Of a stretch of 64,000 nt of DNA, positions 1-7,939 are shown piece after piece (positions within the stretch are counted from its first letter, which is position 1; every line of letters starts with the position of its first letter). Both the position numbers and the translations under genes were made by a program. The stretch spans positions 40,863-104,862 of the forward strand of contig CALKMA010000017.1 of the NCBI GenBank assembly GCA_937993755.1. The letters run 5' to 3'. This stretch comes from HGM13233 sp900762805 (lineage in GTDB: Bacteria > Bacillota > Clostridia > Oscillospirales > Ruminococcaceae). A model generated the notes under the pieces. The model was given only the letters and a program-made list of their open reading frames with translations. It was not told where the DNA came from and searched no databases.

Positions 1-40
1 AATGATAGTGGCAAAATAAAAAAGAAGGAGGTTTTTTTGT

Positions 41-1252
41 TTGAAGCCAGCACCCTATTATAGCGGAAAGAGCGGTAAGCTCGTGGGCTACGTATTAAGG
101 GTTTATGCAGGTTGGGATAAGAAAAAGACGTATTCCAAGGTTTGGAAATTTGGTAAGAAGAAGTACACGGGGCGTCAATTACGGGACGAATTGGCACGCC
201 AGCAATTCTTGTTTGAGGAGGAGATAAAGGAACGTATTGGGCCTGAACCAGAGCTGAAAGAAAAAATTTCGGCAGATTACACATTTTCTGAGTTTGTCGA
301 TTACTGGCTCAAAACTATGTCGAATTTGAACTCGAAAAAGAGAAACACCATAAACACGTATCGTGGCAGACTAAAACGTGTTGTTGAACTAATTGGTGAC
401 AAAAAAATTACAGAAATCACCACTGTAGACATGATAGACACAATGGTATATTTGAGGACAAGGGCGGTCAGCGAAAAGACAGGAGCTGCACTCGCCAGCA
501 AAACCGTCTTAGAGTATTACAGCTTACTCAAGGAGGTATTCGGCGACGCCGCAAAATGGAAACTAATACCGGAAAGCCCGATGGATGGCATCGACAGGCC
601 CCGCTACAAGCCGGAAAAAGTCAAGGCTCTTAGCGTGGCAGACGCGCAAAGGTGCGTGGAGGCGATACAGCAATACGCCCCGCTCGGCCACAAGGTGTAT
701 ATCATGCTCGCGCTGCTGCTTGGGATGCGCAAGGGGGAGCTTTGCGGCCTTAAATGGAAAAACGCAGATCTTGACAAAGGAGTTATCCGTATAGAAGAAA
801 CTTTGCTGTACAACTCCCACGATGGCGTTTTTGAAGAAACCACCAAGACCGACTCATCGCGGCGCACGTTATGTATCCCGTCATCTCTTGTCGAACCCCT
901 AAAGGCAATGCTGGAACGACGCAATAAGTTTTATGAGGACAACCCACAACTACCGGTGAGTGAATTTGTGTTCGTCAACCACGAGACGAACAAACCATAT
1001 CATCCAAATCACTATCTGAATTGGTTCGAAAGGTTCCAAAAGCAATACGGGTTGCCGCACTGCACCATACACATGCTGCGCCACACCAAGGCCACGCTGT
1101 CCTTGGCACTGGGCGTAGACCTTAAAACAGTAGCGGGAGAGTTGGGGCACAACCAAGTGTCAACAACCACCGATATATATGCGGACTTCTTGCCGGACGT
1201 CGCCGCCAACTGGACATCCAAGCTCGAAGCACAACTTGGTCTCGGAAAATAG
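41..1252 (+). CDS. Tyrosine recombinase (phage/ICE-type integrase)
   Basis: Site-specific recombinase of the lambda-integrase superfamily that would integrate and excise a mobile element. It has the usual three parts: an N-terminal arm-binding segment rich in K and Y (about residues 1-65), a SAM-like core-binding domain (about 85-185) and the catalytic domain (about 200-390). Catalytic residues are visible: Arg in GMRKGELCGL, the HxxR box in HMLRHTKA, the following LGHNQVSTT histidine and the tyrosine nucleophile in DIYADF. The start is TTG at 41, chosen because AAGGAGG lies about 10 bases upstream and the frame is open from there; 403 aa is a normal length. An excisionase or regulator would lie left of the window. 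Directly downstream is a serine-recombinase remnant, so the gene sits in layered element debris. Confidence 0.93.
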   Translation: MKPAPYYSGKSGKLVGYVLRVYAGWDKKKTYSKVWKFGKKKYTGRQLRDELARQQFLFEEEIKERIGPEPELKEKISADYTFSEFVDYWLKTMSNLNSKKRNTINTYRGRLKRVVELIGDKKITEITTVDMIDTMVYLRTRAVSEKTGAALASKTVLEYYSLLKEVFGDAAKWKLIPESPMDGIDRPRYKPEKVKALSVADAQRCVEAIQQYAPLGHKVYIMLALLLGMRKGELCGLKWKNADLDKGVIRIEETLLYNSHDGVFEETTKTDSSRRTLCIPSSLVEPLKAMLERRNKFYEDNPQLPVSEFVFVNHETNKPYHPNHYLNWFERFQKQYGLPHCTIHMLRHTKATLSLALGVDLKTVAGELGHNQVSTTTDIYADFLPDVAANWTSKLEAQLGLGK

Positions 1253-1315
1253 TCCCGAAATAAAAAAGCCGGCATTTCGTGCGGCACTCATAAAACAGCA
1301 TAGGAATGTTTTCGG

Positions 1316-1345
1316 GAAACGGCGTAGCTTCGGCTATGCCGTTTC
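1316..1345. terminator. Stop-codon hairpin of a serine recombinase remnant (copy 1)
   Basis: Two 13-base arms (1316-1328 and 1333-1345, one mismatch) close a TTCG loop. The hairpin overlaps the stop codon of the minus-strand recombinase tail at 1334. A near-identical hairpin, 28 of 30 bases the same, lies at 62571-62600 at the same position relative to another serine recombinase. It probably acts as the recombinase gene's terminator and travels with the gene. Confidence 0.6.
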
Positions 1346-1417
1346 TCCGTTTTGCAGGTCAGCGAGCAAGGACGCGGGGAGTATTCCCACAAGGTCATAG
1401 GATATATCAATTTCTCC
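1334..1417 (-). pseudogene. 3' end of a large serine recombinase (remnant)
   Basis: The last 25 or so codons on the minus strand read like the C-terminus of a large serine recombinase: a segment with IDISYDLVGIL, ending in LQNGETA. The recombinase at the right end of the window has VDIYYKGIGIL and ends in RQNEETA. Further upstream the frame loses this similarity and runs through a terminator hairpin at 1509-1532, so only the tail is left. It shows that a serine-recombinase element once lay here and was cut by a later insertion, perhaps that of the adjacent tyrosine-integrase element. Confidence 0.55.
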
Positions 1418-1508
1418 CGATAATAATATGGTATTGTGTATCAAGTAATTTTTCAAAAGCGGTTGCACATTCTTGTATTTTATCCATTCTTTTATCCTCA
1501 TAGAAAAA

Positions 1509-1535
1509 GCCGCCCTGTATAAACAGGGCGGCTTT
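1509..1535. terminator. Rho-independent terminator
   Basis: A perfect 9-bp GC-rich stem (1509-1517 with 1524-1532) encloses a 6-base loop TATAAA. Five A's precede it and TTT follows, so it could work in both directions. Confidence 0.7.
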
Positions 1536-1733
1536 GAGTATTTTCTTTCGGTTTTCACCTACTCCGGTTTGAGGTTACTACACAACCCCTACTGAAAGCT
1601 TGGCATAGCAAGGCTTACCGGTACGCTACCATGCGTCAACGCTTTGACAGACACACGCCGTTGCCTGTCGCTATTATTATACGCAACGGAAAGAAATATG
1701 TCAAGAAGAATTTTGAATTTTTAGTACTGATTT

Positions 1734-1916
1734 TTACTCGTCAGAAAGCAGAGTATCAGATAGATCAAGATCAGAAAAGGCAGCTTGTGTCATAGCCGTT
1801 ACTTTCCGTATGGTTTCTTCAACGATACTTTTAATGTTCTGATCCTCAATCAGAGGCAAGCTGCCATTCATGGTAGCAAGAACAGCATCCCTATTCTGCG
1901 AGGGATCACAATACAT
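1734..1916 (-). CDS. Small protein of unknown function, or gene fragment
   Basis: A 60-residue acidic frame downstream of the prophage endolysin and on the same strand. It contains a probable helix with EETIRKVTAMTQAAF and ends LSDTLLSDE. No family is recognised. The frame is open for a further 12 codons upstream of the ATG without an alternative ATG, and I see no strong ribosome binding site, so it may be the tail of a longer broken gene rather than a real small gene. Confidence 0.3.
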   Translation of the reverse strand: MYCDPSQNRDAVLATMNGSLPLIEDQNIKSIVEETIRKVTAMTQAAFSDLDLSDTLLSDE

Positions 1917-2012
1917 TTTTTGTCTTGCACCCTGTATGACAGCTACCCTGTTTCAGTTTGTTGTTGATGCTGTTTTATGAGTAGCTACCTTTCTGCCGGC
2001 TTTATTTTTTAC

Positions 2013-2816
2013 CTATTTCGCTTTCAGCGCTGCATTGGCCTCATCAATGATGGCCTGCGACTTGACAACAACGTCTTGCAGAGCGCTTTCGAGCTCTTTC
2101 TCTCTTTGCGGTGTACCCGCGATGAATTTGCTATAACCGTCTGTGACCGCCGCGTACAGCTGATCTGCTATCTCGCACCAAGTATAGCCATCGACCTTCT
2201 GTGTGGACACAACGTTGTAATACCCCTGCGGCATATAGCCGTACACCTCGGCGTTGAGTGAGGCGCCGGTGCGTGCCCGCAGATAATCAGAAAACACGTG
2301 CAACTGGTCAACTTCCTTGTTTTCAGCTACCACATACTTGCTGGCGGGGTTTTCCTTATACCGCATGATTTTGTACTTCTGGTCTGTGCCTTTATATACA
2401 GCGTGGAACTTCTCGTCCGCATAGCAATAAAGCAATGGGTCTTTGCGTACGCCGTTGATAAGTACGCAGAAATGGACGTGGCACCCATAAGAGTTGCCGG
2501 AGTTGCCCATTTTGCACACAGCTTGCAGGGCAAATACTTTGTCGCCCACCTTGACCTTGAACGCGCCCTTGAGGCAGTGCGCAAGGATAGTCTGAATTCC
2601 GCTTCCGTGGTCTATCTGGATGTAGTTGCCGTAGCCCTTTGTTTTGTCATTCCCGTACCCGTCAACAATTTTGACGACCGTTCCGGCGGCGAGGGAATAC
2701 ATGTCCACATTGCAGCCGCCCATCGTATCACCCCAACCGTTGTCAATGGCGGGGTGTTGGGTCGAATAGCCTCTGGTCAGGAATACGAACTGAGTCGGGA
2801 AAAACAAAGTAACCAT
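2013..2816 (-). CDS. Phage endolysin, M23 peptidase with C-terminal SH3-like region
   Basis: Peptidoglycan hydrolase of a prophage lysis cassette. The N-terminal half is an M23 (lysostaphin/LytM-like) zinc endopeptidase: the first metal ligands lie in QHPAIDNGWG (H and D) and the HxH motif is in GCHVHF. The second half (about residues 165-235, with YLRARTGASLNAEVYGY) looks like a bacterial SH3 cell-wall-binding domain, followed by a helical tail. There is no signal peptide, as expected for a holin-released endolysin; the holin gene ends 2 bases upstream. The 267 aa are typical and the catalytic residues are kept, so the enzyme may still be functional although the rest of the prophage is gone. 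Confidence 0.85.
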   Translation of the reverse strand: MVTLFFPTQFVFLTRGYSTQHPAIDNGWGDTMGGCNVDMYSLAAGTVVKIVDGYGNDKTKGYGNYIQIDHGSGIQTILAHCLKGAFKVKVGDKVFALQAVCKMGNSGNSYGCHVHFCVLINGVRKDPLLYCYADEKFHAVYKGTDQKYKIMRYKENPASKYVVAENKEVDQLHVFSDYLRARTGASLNAEVYGYMPQGYYNVVSTQKVDGYTWCEIADQLYAAVTDGYSKFIAGTPQREKELESALQDVVVKSQAIIDEANAALKAK

Positions 2817-2818
2817 GT

Positions 2819-3250
2819 TTAGCCCTCCGCGTTTTCGCTATTCTCTGCGCTATCCTCTGTTAGCTCATGCTCCACAACATCAGTCGGAGCGACATATGGC
2901 GGTGTCTCCACGTCAAGCCCGACATTGCTCAGGTCCTCATTCTTGACCGAGAAAATGTCTTTCAGCTTGACAATGCACTTGCCGGCGTAAAGAACAATAA
3001 TGCCAACAAGCAGGATGTCCGGCATGACATCAAGGTTTTTAAGCTCGAACTGTGCCGTCAGTTTGTCGAGGATGACCGCAAGAGCAATGAACGCCTCCGA
3101 CACGATGGCTGCCTTGATGACCCCAAACAGCATCTTGCGCCAACTAAACTGGTCTTTGAGCAGCTCAACGTTGTAATATACGCCCAACAGGGTGTGCATG
3201 ACAATCACCAGACCGAGATAGGGCAAATAGTTAAGAACATTCTGAAGCAT
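2819..3250 (-). CDS. Phage holin (toxin secretion/phage lysis family)
   Basis: A 143-residue membrane protein immediately upstream of the endolysin on the minus strand, with three to four hydrophobic segments in residues 1-100 (LGLVIVMHTLLGVYY, AAIVSEAFIALAVIL, ILLVGIIVLYAG) and an acidic, soluble C-terminal tail rich in E and D. This matches Bacillota phage holins of the phage_holin_4 type, which form lesions in the inner membrane to release the endolysin. An AAGGAGG-like site precedes the ATG. Holin-endolysin order and spacing support a lysis cassette. Confidence 0.8.
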   Translation of the reverse strand: MLQNVLNYLPYLGLVIVMHTLLGVYYNVELLKDQFSWRKMLFGVIKAAIVSEAFIALAVILDKLTAQFELKNLDVMPDILLVGIIVLYAGKCIVKLKDIFSVKNEDLSNVGLDVETPPYVAPTDVVEHELTEDSAENSENAEG

Positions 3251-3263
3251 ACAAATCCCCTCC

Positions 3264-3365
3264 TTAAATAATTACCTTCCATGTTTTGACATCGCTATAG
3301 ATTTTGTCTATGAACGAGTTGCCGCCGAGCGCCTTGTAGGCGTTGTACTCGTATACGAAGTTTTG
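3264..3365 (-). pseudogene. C-terminal remnant of a small phage protein
   Basis: About 34 codons upstream of the holin on the same strand, containing EYNAYKALGGNSFID and ending KTWKVII. Short proteins with this kind of ending are common just before phage holin genes. Before about 3365 the frame is only the antisense of the plus-strand recombinase remnant, so the 5' part has been lost at a junction. The function is unknown. Confidence 0.45.
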
Positions 3366-3551
3366 GAATTCATAAAGAGAAACAGCACCCTCACGGAGCT
3401 GACACCCTATGCCCTCAGAGAGCTTGTCAAGGCAGTCTATGTAGAAACGCCCGACAAGTCCAGCGGCAAACGCAGGCAGAAGGTACATATCGAATATGAT
3501 CTCGTGGGCTACATCCCCGCGGACGGGTTGCTAAAAGCGGAACAGGCATGA
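3363..3551 (+). pseudogene. 3' end of a large serine recombinase (second remnant)
   Basis: The frame carries the C-terminal signature of large serine recombinases: LTELTPYALRELVKAVYVE, then SSGKRRQKVHIEYDLVGYIP and the ending KAEQA. It is the counterpart of LTPHILHEFVEKIVVH and VDIYYKGIGIL in the recombinase at 62589-63896. Only about 55 of the expected 500 or more residues remain. The join with the prophage fragment lies near 3365-3387. It is oriented opposite to the remnant at 1334, and the two differ enough to come from different recombinases. Confidence 0.75.
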
Positions 3552-3570
3552 CCGAAATCATGCCTGTTCC
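3539..3570. terminator. Stop-codon hairpin of the second serine recombinase remnant
   Basis: A perfect 13-bp stem (3539-3551 with 3558-3570) around the loop CCGAAA. The left arm includes the recombinase stop codon at 3549-3551. The architecture matches the hairpins at 1316-1345 and 62571-62600, although the sequence is different. Confidence 0.65.
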
Positions 3571-4171
3571 AAGAAATTTGAATTTTACTGTCTTACCAGC
3601 AGAGAGCTTCGGCCCTCTGGGTTTTATCAAGGAAAATAAAATCAGGAAGGCTCCGGGAAACGCTGAGCAGTACCATTTGGAAAACGTGAAGCCGCTGGCG
3701 GATAGCCCTTTGGCCGGAAAGCAGCTGCTTTTCCTCGGCTCCTCTGTCACCGCCGGTGACGCGTCTTTGGGCGTTTCCATGGCGGATTATATCGCAAAGC
3801 TTGATGGCTGCACTGTCATCAAGGAGGCCGTCAGCGGCACAACACTGGCCGGAACAGGAAAGAGCACTTATACCTCCCGCTTGCTGCAGGTGGATACCGG
3901 GCTGCCGTTGGATGCAAGGGGTTCGCTGAGCTTTTTTGTTCAGCTCTTTTACATCCGGGGATTTCCCCCGATCATAAAAGCATCGCCGGTCATTGCGGCA
4001 ACCGCGCTCCGCCCTGCCGTTGTGCTGCGGCGTTTCGGGCGGGATGATCCTCGCGGCGCTGCCGGCCGCGCACCGAAGAAGGAAAGCGACAGAGATCATC
4101 TTCTCTTAATCCTCAAGCATGATGAATACACGCTTGGGAAAATGCGAAAACGGTTTCGCAAGCAAGAATAG
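3548..4171 (+). pseudogene. Broken SGNH/GDSL-type hydrolase
   Basis: Residues about 38-118 of this frame read as the start of an SGNH-hydrolase: QLLFLGSSVTAGDASLGVS with the block-I serine, then VIKEAVSGTTLAG. From about 3910 onward the frame is low-quality, Arg/Pro/Gly-rich sequence without the later SGNH blocks (the Asn and the C-terminal DxxH). The apparent ATG at 3548 lies inside the recombinase stop-codon hairpin, so it is probably not a genuine start. I read this as a gene truncated at both ends by element insertion and decay; such enzymes normally act on carbohydrate or lipid esters. Confidence 0.6.
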
Positions 4172-4289
4172 CGACTAAGCCGGATATGCGCTTATACGGC
4201 ATAATAATTGTGCATTATCAACAAGGTAAACAGAGAAAATAGACACATAATATGCAAAATGGAAGAGAAACTGTTTTCGCAATTCTGCG

Positions 4290-4318
4290 TTGACATTGCA
4301 AAAACCGGGTGCTATATT
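4290..4318 (+). promoter_or_regulatory. SigmaA-type promoter of the CBM26 protein gene
   Basis: TTGACA at 4290-4295, a 17-base spacer and TATATT at 4313-4318. The predicted start of transcription leaves a leader of roughly 28 bases before the ATG at 4353. Confidence 0.75.
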
Positions 4319-4352
4319 GAGTTCAGCAATGATAACACAGAAAGGGAAAACC

Positions 4353-5465
4353 ATGAAAAAAGCAATCTCAATTGTCATTTCCGTTTTGCTCATGATGTCC
4401 GCGCTGTCCCTGGCGGCCTTTGCCGCAGAGGATGACGGGATGGTGCCTGTTGTGGTCAAGGTGCCGGAGGGCTGGGATGCGCCTCACGCCTGGGCTTGGG
4501 CAGACGACGGCACCAACGCTTTCGCCGCCTGGCCGGGGGAAGAGCTGGAGCCTTTGGCAGAGGGCTGGTATTACATCTACGTTCCCGGCTTTGTCCAGAA
4601 TGTCATTGTAAGCGCCAACCAGGGCACCGACGCCGCTGTCCAGACCGACGGGATCGTTGTGGAGGCCGGCAAGGAGACATGGATCACGGTGGCGGAGGAC
4701 GCGGCCGCTTCCGTTTCCTATGAGGCGCAGCTGCGGGGTGAAATTCCTGCGTATGTGGAAAAATTTGTCGCCCATGTCTACGTTCCCCTGTCCTGGAAAA
4801 CTGTGAATCTGTGGGCCTGGTCGGCACCAGACGGCACCAACGCCTTTGAAGCCTGGCCCGGCGCCGCGATGAAGGAGGGCGAGGACGGCTGGTTCACAGG
4901 GAAGGTTCCCACTTGGGTCAATTCTCTGATCGTGAACGGCAACGAGGGCACTGTTCAGACCGAGGACATCTCCATCGAGGCAAAGGAGCTCTGGATCACC
5001 GTTTACGAGGATCTGACCTACGAGCTGAGCTATGAGGACCCCAACAAGGCCGTGGACAACATCACCGTATACGTTCAGGTGCCCGCTGACTGGGAGGCTC
5101 CCTGCTGCTGGGCCTGGTCCGCGCCGGACGGCACCAACGCTTTCACCTCCTGGCCGGGCGAAGCGCTGACTCTGGACGGCAGCTGGTACACCATTCAGGT
5201 GCCCGGCTGGATCAACTCCGTCATCATCAACGGCAACGAGGGCGCTGTTCAGACCACCGACTTGTCCGTCGAGACAGGCAAGGATGTCTGGATTGTCGTG
5301 ACTGATTCGGAAAACGCAGCAGTGAGCTATGAAGAGCCTGCTGCCCAACCCACCGCGCCGGAGGCAGCCGGCAGCCATACCGGCCTGATCATCGGTATTG
5401 TCGCTGCGGTCGCTGTGCTGGGCGGCGGCACGGCGATCCTTCTTGCCAAGAAGAAAAAGAAGTGA
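4353..5465 (+). CDS. Membrane-anchored starch-binding protein with three CBM26-like modules
   Basis: An exported, surface-anchored alpha-glucan-binding protein of 370 aa. The start is ATG 4353 because it opens a clear signal peptide (MKK, a hydrophobic stretch, AFAA cleavage near residue 25) and fits the promoter 35 bases upstream. Three tandem modules of about 85-90 residues follow (about 31-122, 138-225, 233-320). Each has an HAWAW/LWAWS/CWAWS tryptophan triplet, DGTNAF, AWPG or SWPG, a WY or WF strand, and an Asn-Gly/Asn-Gln loop before VQT. This is the pattern of CBM26 starch-binding domains. A Pro/Ala linker, a transmembrane helix (about 340-362) and a Lys-rich tail anchor it. No catalytic domain is present. 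It lies upstream of the maltodextrin importer and GH13 enzyme, so it probably concentrates starch at the cell surface. Confidence 0.85.
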   Translation: MKKAISIVISVLLMMSALSLAAFAAEDDGMVPVVVKVPEGWDAPHAWAWADDGTNAFAAWPGEELEPLAEGWYYIYVPGFVQNVIVSANQGTDAAVQTDGIVVEAGKETWITVAEDAAASVSYEAQLRGEIPAYVEKFVAHVYVPLSWKTVNLWAWSAPDGTNAFEAWPGAAMKEGEDGWFTGKVPTWVNSLIVNGNEGTVQTEDISIEAKELWITVYEDLTYELSYEDPNKAVDNITVYVQVPADWEAPCCWAWSAPDGTNAFTSWPGEALTLDGSWYTIQVPGWINSVIINGNEGAVQTTDLSVETGKDVWIVVTDSENAAVSYEEPAAQPTAPEAAGSHTGLIIGIVAAVAVLGGGTAILLAKKKKK

Positions 5466-5829
5466 TACCATGATTTCAGAGCGGGTACACGGCGTCCGTG
5501 TGCCCGCTTCCCAATCTTGAAGGTCCAACGGGCTGAAGTCAAGGAAGCGATGCAAGAAGCTTTTGAGGGGAAACGGGCAGGGCCATGCAAATGACAGGAA
5601 GGCAGTACCGGGCATGGCCCTGCCCCGCCCTCGCAAAGTGTTAAAACGGGGCTGCGGCGTTAAAGCGGCAGGCTTGACCCGCCGGCGGGGTTATGAGTGA
5701 TGTCTCTTCGCCGGTCGAGGGACCGATCAAGCCGGTTTTCCGGCAGGTGAGGCAAGTATGCGCTCGTGCCGGAGCCGATCGCCCTCGATTTATTGATTTT
5801 GAAACTGAATTTTACAAGGAGGAGCCTGT
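5466..5829 (+). other. Intergenic region with inverted repeats upstream of the maltodextrin operon
   Basis: No gene. It contains a 12-bp hairpin (5481-5492 with 5496-5507) just after the CBM26 gene, probably its terminator although the T-run is weak. A perfect 14-bp inverted repeat (5575-5588 with 5612-5625) has a 23-base spacer. A short palindrome, GCCGG-TTTT-CCGGC, lies at 5731-5744. The last could be an operator for the LacI-family regulator at the end of the cluster; no consensus promoter is obvious. Confidence 0.5.
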
Positions 5830-7038
5830 ATGAAACGGCTCATTGCAGTGATTTTGTGCGCCTGTATGCTGTTGGGGCTGACGGCCTGCGGCGGTCAGAC
5901 GGGAGATCCGGCTGATGCGAACAAGCTGGTGATCTGGCATGACAAGGAGGATGCTGTCATAGCAGCCCTGGAGGACTATCTTTCCCGGACGGTGCCGGAC
6001 CTGAAAATTGAATTCGAGAAGAAGAGCAGCCTGACGGATTCTTTGAAGCTGGTGGGCAATGACCCCGGCGCCGCCCCGGATTTGTTTATCTTTGCCCACG
6101 ATAAAATCGGCGTTTTTGCCGAAATGGGCATCCTGGCGCCCATCGAACCGCTGTTGGCGGACGGCGCTTTAGAGCCGTATCTGCCCATGACGTTGGAGGC
6201 CGCCGCGTATAAGGACACCCTGTATCAGCTTCCGCTGTACTTTGAGACGCTGTTGTTCATGTATAACCGCCGCTATATGCAGGACGCGGAAGTGCCCTCC
6301 ACCACAGAGGAGCTCTATACTTACATGGAGAGCAACACCGGCCGAGGGCGCTACGGCTTTGTGGAGCAGCACAGCACGGCCTACTATTCCGCTGCCTGGA
6401 TCCACGGCTTCGGCGGTTCCATCATCGATGAAAGCGGGACTCCTTTCCCGAACCCACAGGCGGTGAAGGACGCTCTTTCCTATCACCTGAAGTTTGTAAA
6501 GCTGATGCCGGGAGAAACCGAATACAATACGGTGAACACCCTGTTCCTGGAGGGCAAGGCGGACGCCACCATCGGCGGCCCGTGGATGGTCCCCTCTGCG
6601 CGGGCGGCAGGGATCGACCTGGGGATAGCTCCCATGCCTGTCGTTGACGCCACCGGGCAGGCGCTGGCTCCCTACTCCGGCGTTCAGGGCATCCATGTTC
6701 TGAAATATGCGGCGGAAAACAAGACCGAGGCGGTGAAAACGCTGCTTTCCGCCCTGACAGACCCGGCTATCGGCACTTCCCTGGCTCTGGCCAGCGGCTG
6801 CGCTCCCGCCAATTCTCTCTGCTATGACGATCCGCAGGTCGCGGCGGATGAGCTGGTTCAAGCCATGCGCACTACGGCGGAGATCGCCGTTCCCATGCCC
6901 AACATTCCCGAAATGGATGTTATGTGGACGGTGGTCAGCAATCTGCTCACCGATGTGAACCTGTCCGGCAAGGGCATCGACGGGAGCTTCCAATCTGCGC
7001 TGGAGCAGGCAAACAGACTGATTGCGAGCATGAAGTAA
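5830..7038 (+). CDS. Maltodextrin-type ABC transporter solute-binding lipoprotein
   Basis: Extracellular substrate-binding component of a carbohydrate ABC importer (family 1 extracellular solute-binding proteins, MalE-like), 402 aa. A lipoprotein signal is clear: a hydrophobic core ending LLGLTAC with Cys20 as the lipid attachment site. Beyond it are MalE-family features: KLVIWHDKED near the N-terminus, PDLFIFAHDKIGVFAEMGILAP, and the GPWMVPSARAAGIDLGIAPMP region. An AAGGAGGAG site precedes the ATG at 5830. The permease gene starts 13 bases after the stop. The neighbouring GH13 enzyme and CBM26 protein suggest maltodextrins or cyclodextrins as the substrate; that is context, not proof. Confidence 0.9.
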   Translation: MKRLIAVILCACMLLGLTACGGQTGDPADANKLVIWHDKEDAVIAALEDYLSRTVPDLKIEFEKKSSLTDSLKLVGNDPGAAPDLFIFAHDKIGVFAEMGILAPIEPLLADGALEPYLPMTLEAAAYKDTLYQLPLYFETLLFMYNRRYMQDAEVPSTTEELYTYMESNTGRGRYGFVEQHSTAYYSAAWIHGFGGSIIDESGTPFPNPQAVKDALSYHLKFVKLMPGETEYNTVNTLFLEGKADATIGGPWMVPSARAAGIDLGIAPMPVVDATGQALAPYSGVQGIHVLKYAAENKTEAVKTLLSALTDPAIGTSLALASGCAPANSLCYDDPQVAADELVQAMRTTAEIAVPMPNIPEMDVMWTVVSNLLTDVNLSGKGIDGSFQSALEQANRLIASMK

Positions 7039-7051
7039 GGGGGCCACACTC

Positions 7052-7939
7052 ATGGGCAAAAAACGCAGGAAGTATTTGAGATCCTACGCATGGTCGGCTC
7101 CGTCGCTGATTCTGATTGGCCTGATGGTGGTGTTTCCCATCCTCTACACCGGGTACATCAGCCTGACCAACATGAATGTTTACCACTGGTTTGACTTTAC
7201 CATCGTCGGGCTGGATAACTATATCCGGGCGCTGTTTGTGTTTGACTCCGGCTTTTTGTCTGCACTGCTGGCGACGGTTCTCTGGACCGTTGTGAACATG
7301 GTGCTGCAGCTTGTGATCGCGTTTGCCCTTGCAAACCTGCTCAACGTGAAAAGGCTGCGGCTGCGCAAGCTCTATAAGACCATTCTCATGTTTCCCTGGG
7401 CCATGCCGGGCTATGTGGGGATCCAGCTCTGGAAGACCGGGATGTTCAACACCCAGTTTGGGCTGTTGAACCAGTGGATGGAGAAGCTGGGCCGCCAGAC
7501 GGTTCGTTGGCTTTCCTCCGATGTCTCGGCTTTTATCTGCTGTACCGTGGTGAATCTGTGGCTGGCGCTGCCTTTTATGATCATGATTATGGATGGGGCG
7601 CTGCAGAGCATTGACAGAAGCTATTACGAAAGCGCCAGGTTAGACGGAGCCAATGCGCTGGCCCAGGCCAGGTTCATCACGCTCCCGGCCATGAGGCCCA
7701 TCATCGCGCCGGCTGTGATCATCACGGTGTTCACCACCTTCAAGCAGTTCGATGTGGTGTATCTGCTGACCCAGCAGGCCGGAGCAAAAACCGGATCCGG
7801 CTTCCACACCATCCTGACCTATGCTTACGAGAACGCTTTCATCACCAACAACTACGGCTATTCTTCCGCTATCTCCATCATCATTTTCATCCTGCTGATC
7901 GTGTTCTCGGCCCGGTTTCAGCTGAAGGAGGATGCCTGA
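7052..7939 (+). CDS. Maltodextrin-type ABC transporter permease (MalF-like)
   Basis: Integral membrane subunit of the importer, 295 aa, with about six transmembrane helices. The cytoplasmic EAA loop that docks the ATPase is seen as YYESARLDGANALAQARFIT followed by LPAMRP. It is shorter than E. coli MalF because it lacks the large periplasmic domain, as is usual in Gram-positive MalF/MsmF proteins. Its stop overlaps the start of the next permease, indicating translational coupling. Confidence 0.93.
   Translation: MGKKRRKYLRSYAWSAPSLILIGLMVVFPILYTGYISLTNMNVYHWFDFTIVGLDNYIRALFVFDSGFLSALLATVLWTVVNMVLQLVIAFALANLLNVKRLRLRKLYKTILMFPWAMPGYVGIQLWKTGMFNTQFGLLNQWMEKLGRQTVRWLSSDVSAFICCTVVNLWLALPFMIMIMDGALQSIDRSYYESARLDGANALAQARFITLPAMRPIIAPAVIITVFTTFKQFDVVYLLTQQAGAKTGSGFHTILTYAYENAFITNNYGYSSAISIIIFILLIVFSARFQLKEDA

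Larger units (their letters stand above)
1253..1733. other. Element junction without an intact gene
   Basis: Between the integrase and the small minus-strand frame at 1734 there is no intact gene. The stretch holds the recombinase tail and its hairpin (1316-1417), a terminator (1509-1535) and about 170 bases (1560-1733) in which I see nothing. A junction (attachment site or recombination point) is expected near 1415-1425, where similarity to the recombinase ends, but I could not define a repeat. Confidence 0.5.

Noticed and set aside
3548..4171. An intact 207-residue hydrolase
   Set aside because: Only the first SGNH block is present, the apparent start lies in a hairpin that belongs to the recombinase remnant, and the C-terminal 90 residues are not hydrolase-like.
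4368..5636. Long minus-strand open frame opposite the CBM26 gene
   Set aside because: It is the antisense shadow of a repetitive GC-rich gene; low-complexity composition, no ribosome binding site, no family pattern.
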